This document shows, one piece after another, positions 8,131 to 15,948 of a DNA stretch of 64,000 nt; within the stretch, counting starts at the first letter, position 1; every line of letters begins with the position of its first letter. The position numbers and the translations under genes were made by a program. The notes under the pieces are model-generated. The model saw nothing but the letters and a program-made list of their open reading frames with translations. It ran no database searches and was not told where the DNA came from. Source of the stretch: CADCTB01 sp963768975 (GTDB taxonomy: Bacteria; Actinomycetota; Acidimicrobiia; Acidimicrobiales; AC-14); assembly GCA_963768975.1 (NCBI GenBank), contig CAVYKB010000013.1, forward strand, positions 62,001 through 126,000, written 5' to 3'.

Positions 8131-10116
8131 ATGGACAAGGACGCGTGCGATGACGCTCCGTCGGCAGCGAGGGAAGCAACGGTCGCCCTGATCGCACTGG
8201 TGGTCACAGGGTTAGTCGGCTGGGGTTGGTACCTCGGCTTCCACGTCGCCAACGCGCACAACGGCCTCCTGGCACTGTCCTTCACCGCCGTCGGGCTCTA
8301 CGTCGTCCGCATGCGGCCGGGTCACCGTGAGGCCTTGCTGTTCGTCGCGGTCGGGATCTTGCACGCAGTGATGTTCTTCGGCCGCGAGTACGGCTCGCAC
8401 GATGGGCCGCTGCCCGGGGCCAAGTGGATCGGCTGGGTCGGGGTGTGGCCGCTTTCCCTGGCCATAGCGCTGGCGGGATGGACGCTGATGGCCTTCCCCG
8501 ACGGTCGGTTGCTCTCGCCACGATGGCGCGTCGCCGTCGGTGTCATGCTGGCGATGGGGTTCGGGCTTGCGCTGGTGTCGGCGCTCTGGCCGGTCGATTA
8601 CGACCGCACGGCGCTCGTCGTTCTCCATCCGCTTGACGTGCCCGGAGCAGATCGCGCCAAGACGTTCTGGGGCCGGGCACGGGTCAGCTTTCTGCTCTTC
8701 CAAGTCCTCTGGACGATGGCGGTACTGGCTCGAATCCACGGCGCGCGAGGCGACGAGGCGCGCCAGATGCGCTGGCTGGCGTACGCGGTCGTCGTCGACA
8801 TCACGCTGCTGACCGGTGGGGTAGTCGTCGCAGACAGCCCTGTTCCGGGACTGCTTGCCCTGCCACTTGTCCCGGTGGCGGCCGGGATCGCAATACTCAA
8901 GTACCGCCTCTACGACATCGACCCGGTGATCAACAAAACAATCGTGATCGGCGCGATGGTGCTGGTTATCACCGCCAGTTACGTCGCAGTGGTGCTCGGC
9001 GTCGGCGCCCTCGTTCCCGCAGGTCGCGGGGTGCTGTGGTTGGTCACGACCGCGGCGGTGGCAGTGGTCTCCGAGCCGCTACGTCGACGCGCCCAGCGTG
9101 TCGCCGACCGCCTCGTCTATGGCCACCGCACCACGCCGTATGAGGCACTCTCGCAGCTCACCTCCCGCATCGAGGGCGCACCGGAGGAGCTCCTGGCGGG
9201 CATCGCGACGACGGTCGCCAACGCCGTTGGCGCCCGGGAGGTCGTGGTGTGGGTCGGCGGTGAGGAGCGGCTCGTACCGGCGGCAGCCTGGCCGGCGGCG
9301 GTTGATGAGACGGCTCACGCGTTGCACGAGGTCTTTCGGCCGAGGTGGCACGTCCGGTCCGTGGCCCATCATGGCGATTTCCTCGGTGCCCTCGCGCTGC
9401 GCAAGCCCGCTGGCGAGTCGCTTACGGCCGCCGAGGATCGGCTGCTGTCGGATCTTGTCGCCCAGACAGCCCTGATCATTGTCCAGCAGCGACAGGCCGC
9501 GCAGTTACAGGCGACCGCGCGCCGCATCGTGACTGCGGAGGCCGCCGCGAGGCGACGGATCGAGCGGGACCTGCACGACGGCGCTCAGCAGCGCCTGGTG
9601 ACGCTGGGCCTCGAGCTCGGAGTGGTGGCGGAGCGGGCGACGGCGGACCCGGCGCTGGCGGCGCGCGTCAGAGAGGTGCGCACGCAGCTGCTGGACGCCA
9701 CGTCGGAGCTGCGGGAGCTCGCACGCGGCTTGCACCCCACGGTGCTCACGGAGCAGGGGCTCGAAGCGGCGCTCGAGACGCTCGCCGACCGATGCCCGAT
9801 ACCCGTCAAGCTGTCTGTCGTGCTGGACGACCGGCTGTCCCGCGAGATCGAGGCGACGACGTACTTCCTCGTCAGCGAGGCACTCACCAACGCCGCTCGC
9901 CACTCCGACGCTCGAGTGGCGAGCGTGTGCGTGGCGAAGGCCGACGCCGGGCTGAGCGTGGAGGTGGCCGACGACGGGCGCGGCGGGGCAATCTGCACTG
10001 ATGGGGGGGGCCTTCAGGGGGTGGCCGACCGGCTCGCAGCGCTCGGTGCACGGTTGCGGTTGGACAGCCCTGTCGGTGGCGGCACCCGGATCTCGACAGT
10101 GCTGCCGTGCGCGTGA
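8131..10116 (+). CDS. NarL-type membrane sensor histidine kinase
   Basis: The 661-residue protein has a hydrophobic N-terminal half with about eight membrane segments. A GAF-like region follows (about residues 340-460), then a HisKA_3 dimerisation domain with the phospho-acceptor His482 in RDLHDGAQQRL, and a HATPase_c domain with N-box SEALTNAARHSD and G-box VADDGRGG. This is the kinase class that pairs with LuxR/NarL regulators. The ATG at 8131 is preferred over GTG 8125 because AAGG lies 8 nt before the ATG but only 2 nt before the GTG. The next gene, its cognate regulator, overlaps the 3' end by 10 nt. The signal sensed is not evident. Confidence 0.92.
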   Translation: MDKDACDDAPSAAREATVALIALVVTGLVGWGWYLGFHVANAHNGLLALSFTAVGLYVVRMRPGHREALLFVAVGILHAVMFFGREYGSHDGPLPGAKWIGWVGVWPLSLAIALAGWTLMAFPDGRLLSPRWRVAVGVMLAMGFGLALVSALWPVDYDRTALVVLHPLDVPGADRAKTFWGRARVSFLLFQVLWTMAVLARIHGARGDEARQMRWLAYAVVVDITLLTGGVVVADSPVPGLLALPLVPVAAGIAILKYRLYDIDPVINKTIVIGAMVLVITASYVAVVLGVGALVPAGRGVLWLVTTAAVAVVSEPLRRRAQRVADRLVYGHRTTPYEALSQLTSRIEGAPEELLAGIATTVANAVGAREVVVWVGGEERLVPAAAWPAAVDETAHALHEVFRPRWHVRSVAHHGDFLGALALRKPAGESLTAAEDRLLSDLVAQTALIIVQQRQAAQLQATARRIVTAEAAARRRIERDLHDGAQQRLVTLGLELGVVAERATADPALAARVREVRTQLLDATSELRELARGLHPTVLTEQGLEAALETLADRCPIPVKLSVVLDDRLSREIEATTYFLVSEALTNAARHSDARVASVCVAKADAGLSVEVADDGRGGAICTDGGGLQGVADRLAALGARLRLDSPVGGGTRISTVLPCA

Positions 10117-10754
10117 TCATCGCGGATGACTCGGTGCTCTTCCGTGAGGGCCTGGCGCGGATCCTCGCCGAAGTGGGCTTCGAGGTAGTCGGTCAAGCAT
10201 CGGACGTGCCACGGCTCGTCGAGCTTGCGCGCCGCGAGGCACCGGACGCAGTGGTGACCGACCTGCGAATGCCACCAGGATTCTCCGACGAGGGCATCGA
10301 AGCCGCCACCGAGATCCGATCGACCATGCCGCAGGTTGGGCTGATGCTGCTCTCACAGTACGTCGAGGTCCACCACGCGCTGCGACTCATGAACGACTTT
10401 GACGGGGGCGTCGGGTACCTGCTCAAAGACCGAGTGTCAGACCTAGGTGCCTTCGCCGTCGATGTGCGCCGTGTTGCTGCTGGAGAAGTGGTGATCGATC
10501 CTGAGCTGGTCACCCGACTGGTTGGTCGGCGCCGCGAGCGAGACCGCCTGGCGATGCTGAGCGACCGCGAGCGCGAAGTTCTCGCGCTTATGGCACAAGG
10601 CCTGACCAACGCCGCTCTCGCAGAAGAGCTCTTTGTAAGCCTGAAGTCGGTCGAGGGCTACGTCCGCAGCATCCTCATGAAGCTCGACCTTCCGCCCGGC
10701 GAACGCGACCATCGCAGGGTGCTTGCGGTGCTGCGATTCCTCCGAGAGCAGTGA
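10107..10754 (+). CDS. NarL/LuxR-family response regulator
   Basis: The 215-residue regulator begins at a GTG inside the last codons of the sensor kinase gene. The receiver domain shows the acidic pair DD at residues 7-8, phospho-acceptor Asp52 in VVTDLRMPP, and the conserved Lys in YLLKDRVSD. The C-terminal LuxR-type helix-turn-helix reads LSDREREVLALMAQGLTN and SLKSVEGYVRSILMKL. It should be phosphorylated by the adjacent kinase. Its targets may include the divergent membrane protein gene. Confidence 0.93.
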   Translation: MRVIIADDSVLFREGLARILAEVGFEVVGQASDVPRLVELARREAPDAVVTDLRMPPGFSDEGIEAATEIRSTMPQVGLMLLSQYVEVHHALRLMNDFDGGVGYLLKDRVSDLGAFAVDVRRVAAGEVVIDPELVTRLVGRRRERDRLAMLSDREREVLALMAQGLTNAALAEELFVSLKSVEGYVRSILMKLDLPPGERDHRRVLAVLRFLREQ

Positions 10755-11214
10755 CGGCGCGAGGGGATCGCCGCTGGAGGGCCGGTTGTCTTCGTCCTCT
10801 GGGTAGCGGACGATTCCGAGCGGCGGTAGAGCGACTCGCGGTCTAGCGCGCTACCGCTCGACGCCTGCTCATTGGCCGGCGGTCGTAACGGATCGGGGTG
10901 TAGATGTCTGCGCACCGCGGTTGAGTCCCGCGCGGTGGTGTAAGAGTCGTCGTCTGCGACGATCATCTTGTCAACCCGTGAGCTGACCGTAAGGCATCAA
11001 CTCGCTGGCGATTGATAGCACGGGTCGGCTCGGTTGTGAAGCACCTCCTTTGTGATGGTGGGTCGGGATTTGGGGCGTACACGTTCGCCCGGCATGACGG
11101 TCGTCGTGACCGGCCGGGAGTCGTGCTCGGGGGCGGCCCGGATCAGGCGGCGGCGGATGCGATGGCCTGTCTCGGATCGGTGGCGGGAGCGGCCTGGTGG
11201 CGTGCGGTCTTGGC

Positions 11215-11710
11215 GTCTCGGCGCTCATGTAGCGCTTGGCGATCGCCCACTCATCTGTCTGCTCGGCGAGCAGGGCGCCGACGAGGCGGATCACCGCGGC
11301 CCGGTTGGGGAAGATGCCGACCACGTCGGTGCGCCGGCGGATCTCCTTGTTCAGCCGCTCCTGGGGGTTGTTGCTGCGGATCTTGGGATGCTCCACCGGG
11401 AAGGCGCTGAAGGCCAGGATGTCGTCGGCCGCGTCCAACAGGGTGAGCCCGACGTCACCGAAGCCGGCCTGCCTGCTCGGCCCGCCGGCGGGGCACCAGC
11501 AGCCAGTCCGGGCGGTAGCTGCCTTCGCGCAGCTTGGGGATGGCCAGGTCGATGGTGCCGACCCTGGTGTCCCAGGGGCGCTGGCGGTAGCCGTTGCGGG
11601 AGTTGACCCGCTCGTCGGTGCGCTCGTTGTAGCCGGCCTCGCACAGCATGGAGGCGTGGGCTGACATCAACGTCTCGGCGAATGCCGCCAGCAGGGCTCT
11701 GGCCTGCCGT
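11215..11710 (-). pseudogene. IS256-family (mutator) transposase with the catalytic core deleted
   Basis: The N-terminal part of an IS256-type transposase (ALLAAFAETLMSAHAS, then VNSRNGYRQRPWDTRVGTID and LREGSYRPDWLLVPRRRAEQ) joins in a different frame to its C-terminal part (LLDAADDILAFSAFP, NNPQERLNKEIRRRTDVVG, FPNRAAVIRLVGALLAEQ, EWAIAKRYMSAE). The junction is near 11460. Some 200 or more residues between the parts, including the DDE catalytic residues, are absent. The true start and the last codons are also lost. It cannot be active and marks past insertion beside the glycosyltransferase. Confidence 0.88.
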
Positions 11711-11929
11711 CACCGCCTACCCGGCGTTCTTTGACAGTGGTCTCGGTCCGACTGGTCGTAGTTATGGGCGCGTCCGGACTTGGTGAGTGACGGTGCTGGG
11801 GAGGTTGGCGGTCGGCCGAGCCGACCTCGGCCGGCGCATGGCTGAGAGGTGACCCTGACAGAAGAAGGGGATCCCCGGGTGGTCCACCTGCGGTCGACAC
11901 CAAGTGCTGATGCACTCTGTCGGGCAAGG

Positions 11930-13648
11930 CTATGAGCGGCCGGCGGTCGAACGACGGTCGGCCAGGTCCGGGTCGAAGCTGGGGGCCGGCAAGGCGAGCT
12001 CGGTCGCCATCAGCAACACCGATGCGCACACGTAGCCGAGCGCCAGCCCGTGGAGCAGCCCAGTCTCGACCACCCCCCGCATCATGCCGAGCGTCCAGGC
12101 CACAGCAACCATGGCGACAGGCAGAAGGTGAAGCCGGACGAGGGCGTGGCTCCGCCTGGCCGCGTCGGTCTTCGGGGTGATCGCATACGGCACCGGCTTT
12201 CTGGCGACGACGTCGATGAGGGCCAGGAGGACGACGGGCCACTTGGCGAACCGGAGGACGCCGCCTCGCCAGTGCAGCCCGGCCTCGGAGCGGACATTCA
12301 GGTAGAAGCGCTGGCGGTAGAACTCGCACGACTCGAACACGGCGAAGAAGGCGACGGCCGCCAGCATCGTCGACGCCGACATCACGAAGGGGCTCCTCCC
12401 CGTCACCAGCATGTAGGAGAGCAGGACTACGGCCAGGGCCGACCCCAGCCCGTGGAGGTAGTACAGCCCATGAAGGGCGCTGGCGACGCGCTCCACCACC
12501 GGAAGGCGCCCGGCCAGCTTGGAGAACAGGCGGAGCTTCACGTCCAGCACCGAACGGGCCCAGCGGCGCTGCTGGGCCAGATACGCGGGCCAATCGACTG
12601 GCACCAGGCCCTCGGCCAGGGTGTCGGGCACGTATACGCCCCGCCACCGCGCCGCGCGGTAGTAGAGCGTGATCAGCAGGTCGTCGGCATCGTGGGCGGC
12701 AAACCCGCCGACGTCGCGGAGCGCTCGGGCACGGTGGGCCGTGTGGCAGCCCGTGACGATGGGATAGCCCAGGCCTTGCGCCGTCATCTGGATCGAGGAG
12801 TAGTACGCGTACGTCTCCTCCGCCGCGCCGCGGGCGACGAGGCTGGCCGGCTGGTTGTAGTAGGTCTGCGGCGCCTGCACGTAGCCCACGGCCGGGTCAT
12901 CGAAGTGTCCTAGGACCCGGTCGAGGAACCCGGACACGGGGATGTGATCGGGATCGAAATTGACGATGAGGTCGTAGGCCTCGTAGCCGACCTCGGTGAG
13001 CCAGGCGTTGTAGTTGCCGTGCTTCGTCCTGCTGGCGAAGGCGCCAGACTCGGCCTGGTACTCCGGCCGGTCCCAGCGGCTGAAGTACCGGGCGCCCCAG
13101 CGTTGGCACAGCTTCTCCAGCTCCGGGCTGTCGTCGCCTCCCTCGTCGAGGACCCATGTGTCATGCGGGTAGGTCATGGCGATGAGGGCGCGGACCGTCT
13201 TCTCGAGCATCTCGATGGATTCGGCTCCCGCCACGAACGTGGTCGCCACGCCGACACGCCAGCCCGGGGGGGCGGGGCGATGGCGCGGCCGCCGCATCAT
13301 GGGCAGCGTCATCCAGCGAGATTCGTACATGAGGATTCCGATGAGCGGTGGGAGCGACAGGAGCAGTGTGAAAGCAAGGTGGCGGGAGGAATTCGCGTGC
13401 GACGACGACCACCACCAGGTGACGACGGCCACACTGCCCAGGTTGAGCGCGGTGAGGAACCCGTACAGCGGGAAGTCCCACCACTGGAACAGGCGCTCGT
13501 CGTCTCGGGCGACCGCGCGCGCTGAGGACCCACCACCACGGGATCCTGAGCCGTCGATGGGGGACGGGATCTCCAGGGAGGGGAACCGCCCGGACTCGGC
13601 TGGCGCACGGCCGATGGCTGTCGAACGCGCTTGCGGGTGCGCTCCCAA
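11930..13648 (-). CDS. BcsA-like processive glycosyltransferase (GT2, membrane)
   Basis: The 572-residue protein has the cellulose/hyaluronan synthase layout: two membrane segments after a 50-residue polar N-terminus, a cytoplasmic GT-A domain, and several membrane segments at the C-terminus. Visible motifs are WVLDEGGDD, FDPDHIP (the DxD metal site), VTGCHTAHR and QQRRWARS (QxxRW of processive enzymes). The canonical TED acceptor motif is not obvious; AHDADDLL occupies that position. It would make or export a beta-linked polysaccharide. A TTG start at 13648 is supported by GGGGAGGG just upstream. The promoter region carries five 11-bp repeats, so expression is probably under OmpR/PhoB-type control. 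No PilZ domain or bcsB-like partner is seen nearby. Confidence 0.88.
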   Translation of the reverse strand: MGAHPQARSTAIGRAPAESGRFPSLEIPSPIDGSGSRGGGSSARAVARDDERLFQWWDFPLYGFLTALNLGSVAVVTWWWSSSHANSSRHLAFTLLLSLPPLIGILMYESRWMTLPMMRRPRHRPAPPGWRVGVATTFVAGAESIEMLEKTVRALIAMTYPHDTWVLDEGGDDSPELEKLCQRWGARYFSRWDRPEYQAESGAFASRTKHGNYNAWLTEVGYEAYDLIVNFDPDHIPVSGFLDRVLGHFDDPAVGYVQAPQTYYNQPASLVARGAAEETYAYYSSIQMTAQGLGYPIVTGCHTAHRARALRDVGGFAAHDADDLLITLYYRAARWRGVYVPDTLAEGLVPVDWPAYLAQQRRWARSVLDVKLRLFSKLAGRLPVVERVASALHGLYYLHGLGSALAVVLLSYMLVTGRSPFVMSASTMLAAVAFFAVFESCEFYRQRFYLNVRSEAGLHWRGGVLRFAKWPVVLLALIDVVARKPVPYAITPKTDAARRSHALVRLHLLPVAMVAVAWTLGMMRGVVETGLLHGLALGYVCASVLLMATELALPAPSFDPDLADRRSTAGRS

Positions 13649-13690
13649 AGTTCCCTCCCCTGATCCCCCGGCACGGGCGCAACGCGCCTC

Positions 13691-13696
13691 AAGGTA
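13691..13696 (-). promoter_or_regulatory. Candidate -10 element of the glycosyltransferase gene
   Basis: On the minus strand the hexamer reads TACCTT, fitting TAnnnT. It lies about 43 nt upstream of the TTG start, and the 11-bp repeats begin 12 nt further upstream, over the expected -35 region. The resulting leader of about 35 nt would contain the GGGGAGGG ribosome-binding site. Confidence 0.45.
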
Positions 13697-13707
13697 CCGG
13701 CCTGGGC

Positions 13708-13762
13708 GTCAAGAAACCGTGATAACCGCGTCACGAAAACGTCACGAACACGTCACGAACGC
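13708..13762 (+). repeat. Five tandem 11-bp repeats upstream of the glycosyltransferase
   Basis: Five consecutive 11-mers fill exactly 55 bp. They read GTCAAGAAACC, GTGATAACCGC, GTCACGAAAAC, GTCACGAACAC and GTCACGAACGC, with consensus GTCACGAAmnC. The last three differ from each other at only two positions. An 11-bp direct-repeat period puts every unit on the same face of the helix, the arrangement bound by OmpR/PhoB-type regulators (for example mycobacterial PhoP on TCAC-based repeats). The array starts 60 bp before the glycosyltransferase start and covers the -35 region of its candidate promoter. Confidence 0.8.
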
Positions 13763-14605
13763 AGCAAGGGCGGTCGCGTGGTCCATGGGGGCCTTCACCT
13801 CCCGCTGCATACGGGGCGAGAGGGCTCAGGCGGTCTCGGTGCAGCGCGCACCCTGGCGAGCGGAGACGATCGCCCGCTAGCTCGCCGCCCGATCAGGAGC
13901 GCAGACGAAGTCAAGGCGCATGGCTTCTCTAGGGCACGCCGCTCGCAGGCGGCGGCGACCGACGGACTGCCGTGATCGTCCAGCCCGCGACCACGCCCAA
14001 TGAGGTTGCTCCCCTGGTGGCGATGGCCTACGGCTCACCGAACGCGAGAGCTACACCCTTAGTGGCTCAGCCAGAGCTACCAAACCCGATGCATGGCTTG
14101 TCAGGTCGGTCGTGCAGGTTGACGCACGCGAGGAAAAGGTCACCCTCGCCGGATACGGTTGAAGGTGCCTGGGCGGATGACCCTTGCATGCTGCCGTTCG
14201 TCGTTCTGACCGGCCCAAGAAGCTGTTCCAGAAATGCGCCCCATATCCCCGGCGTCCGCTCGGATCGCATAGCCCGAAGGTGCCGGTCAGGGCGTAGGGC
14301 GGGATACGTGGCTAGCTGCGCTTCTCGACAGACGTTCAAGCCCTGGACCCGCCCACAACCCGCCGGCCGGAAGCACTCCCGGGCCTTGCGCAACGTGCCG
14401 CTTCCGGATGGATCGGCAGGAAGCAGGCGCCGCTGCATAACAACGGGCCGGTGGTGTCCAGCCTGCCGACTGACCACGCGCATCGACGCCCACGGGTACC
14501 CGCCCGAGAACGGCACGTACCTTGCGCTGGATAGCCCCTCGGTCGGCTGGCCTCAACGCCGGCACCGCGATCGGGTCTCTTCGGAAGTGACCTCGGTTCC
14601 GAGGG
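13763..14605. other. Long stretch with no recognised gene
   Basis: Open frames exist on both strands but none has a recognisable domain, a ribosome-binding site or the codon pattern of the neighbours. The GC content and third-position bias are lower than in flanking genes. The 16-nt string shared with 6107-6122 lies near 14283-14298. The stretch is probably debris of mobile elements. Confidence 0.4.
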
Positions 14606-14776
14606 TCAGATCGCCACGTGGACGTCGAGCAACACGAGCGGCCAGGCCAGCACGGCGAGCACAGCGGATAGGACGCCGGACAGGCTGTCGAGATGACCTA
14701 GGAACCCGTGGTTCGCAGCGACGACCAAACCCGCTACCAACCAGATGACGAATCCGAGACTGACCTGCCTGCGCAT
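14606..14776 (-). CDS. Small two-helix membrane protein (56 aa)
   Basis: A 56-residue product starts at an ATG preceded by GGGAGG 10 nt upstream. It has two hydrophobic helices, FVIWLVAGLVVAA and LSAVLAVLAWPLVLL, separated by a short polar turn (NHGFLGHLDSLSG). Small proteins of this shape are common in actinomycetes and have no assigned function. The larger frame that extends upstream of this ATG has no coding features, so I keep the short version. Confidence 0.65.
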   Translation of the reverse strand: MRRQVSLGFVIWLVAGLVVAANHGFLGHLDSLSGVLSAVLAVLAWPLVLLDVHVAI

Positions 14777-15225
14777 CGTTCGATGACCTCCCGGAAGGGT
14801 GTCTAGCGCGTGGCCGTCTGGGCCGTCGGGTACGAAAGCGTCGTCGCCCGTCGGACGCCGAGTGACTCGACTCTCGGCGCGTTCTAGCAGTGCCCGCGTC
14901 CGGCACGTTGCTCGCGTCCCAGTAACGCTGCGGGCGATCCGTGGGGCGGTCGACATGAGTTGCCGCATCCACCCGAACTGTCGCGCTCGGCATCCAATCA
15001 GCATATGAACGCCGTGCGGGGTCCAGGCCAGTCGGGTAGGTCTGCGCCATGGCCGACGGCCCGAAGACGACGACACCGCTCTCCGACCCTCGCCCGGCGC
15101 CAGCGGGCCGGGGGAACCGGGGTACGAGGGGGTCGTGACCGTCGGCGACGAGGGGGCCGTCGCCGGCGACGAGGCGTACCAGGACCCCTTCGGGCGGCCC
15201 GACAGCTGACGCCTACGCTTCCCTC
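14777..15225. other. Intergenic region with no recognised gene
   Basis: The left part must hold the promoter of the small membrane protein gene. The right end carries the TACGCT hexamer at 15214-15219, six nt before the GTG of the Rieske fusion gene. A short open frame ending at 15210 (visible end DPFGRPDS) has GC-rich third positions but no good start. It may be the tail of a lost gene. Confidence 0.35.
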
Positions 15226-15939
15226 GTGGACGCGCCGCTCCGACAGATCCTGCCCAGCGGCGAACTTCCGGCGGACAAGCTTCACAAGGTCACCGTCGGG
15301 GGCGCCGCACTCATGCTGGCCCGGCTGCCCGAGGGCCGGGTGGTGGCCTTCTCGTCCAACTGCCCGCACCAGAACACCGACCTCGGGCGGGCGCAGTTCG
15401 TGGAGGGCGTCGTCCAGTGCCCGCTGCACGGCTACTGCTACGACGCCGAGACCGGCGAGAACGTCTACCCCGCCGCCGAGGTCGAAAAGGACGAGCTCCG
15501 GCGCCTGAAGCCCGGGTACCTGCAGGTCCACCCCGTCGAGGAGCGCGACGGTTGGATCTGGGTCGGCCCGGAGCCGCTACCGGCGCCGGCCTCTTACGAC
15601 CCCGAACTCGAGCGCCCGCCGGCGCCGGCCGGGCCGCCGCCGGCGCCGCTGCCGCCTGGCGGCATCCACCCGACCAAGACGCTGAAGGTCGCCCCCGGCA
15701 GCACGTTCGGCCTCCGGCTGCCGACCACGCCCCGCCCCGGCTTCGCCTGGCGGGTGGAGGCCAGCGGGCCGTACCTGTCGGTGGTCGAAGAGCGTTTCGA
15801 GAGCGGCCAAACGCCGGTGCACTTCATCCGCATCGCGGCCCGGGGCGAAGGCCGGTCCACCGTCACGTGCATCTACGCCCGGCCCTGGGACACCAAGCCC
15901 GCCGAGACCCGCACCTACGAGGTCATCGTCGGGTTCTAA
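15226..15939 (+). CDS. Rieske [2Fe-2S] protein fused to a chagasin-like domain
   Basis: Residues 1-120 form a Rieske ferredoxin domain with both cluster motifs, C46-P-H48 and C65-P-L-H68, as in bacterial Rieske ferredoxins and oxygenase components. A proline-rich linker (about 121-148) leads to residues 149-237. That part resembles the chagasin/I42 cysteine-protease inhibitor fold: TPRPGFAW stands where the family has NPTTGY, followed by GEG and YARPWD. I know of no standard family with this pair of domains. No signal peptide is present, so the protein is probably cytoplasmic. The GTG start lies exactly six nt after TACGCT (15214-15219), fitting a leaderless transcript, and no ribosome-binding site is seen. 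It ends 9 nt before the convergent FtsX gene. Confidence 0.85.
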   Translation: MDAPLRQILPSGELPADKLHKVTVGGAALMLARLPEGRVVAFSSNCPHQNTDLGRAQFVEGVVQCPLHGYCYDAETGENVYPAAEVEKDELRRLKPGYLQVHPVEERDGWIWVGPEPLPAPASYDPELERPPAPAGPPPAPLPPGGIHPTKTLKVAPGSTFGLRLPTTPRPGFAWRVEASGPYLSVVEERFESGQTPVHFIRIAARGEGRSTVTCIYARPWDTKPAETRTYEVIVGF

Positions 15940-15948
15940 AGCCCACCC

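Noticed and set aside
6107..14298. The shared 16-nt string as att sites of an integrated element
   Set aside because: No integrase lies between the copies and they are not next to a tRNA gene. A shared insertion-sequence end is simpler.
13972..14748. Open frame of 258 codons in the gap after the glycosyltransferase repeats
   Set aside because: No ribosome-binding site, no domain and irregular codon use. The small membrane protein on the other strand overlaps it and is better supported.
15048..15210. Short open frames before the Rieske fusion gene
   Set aside because: One has an ATG but only 29 codons. Another has good third-position GC but no start. Neither has a ribosome-binding site.
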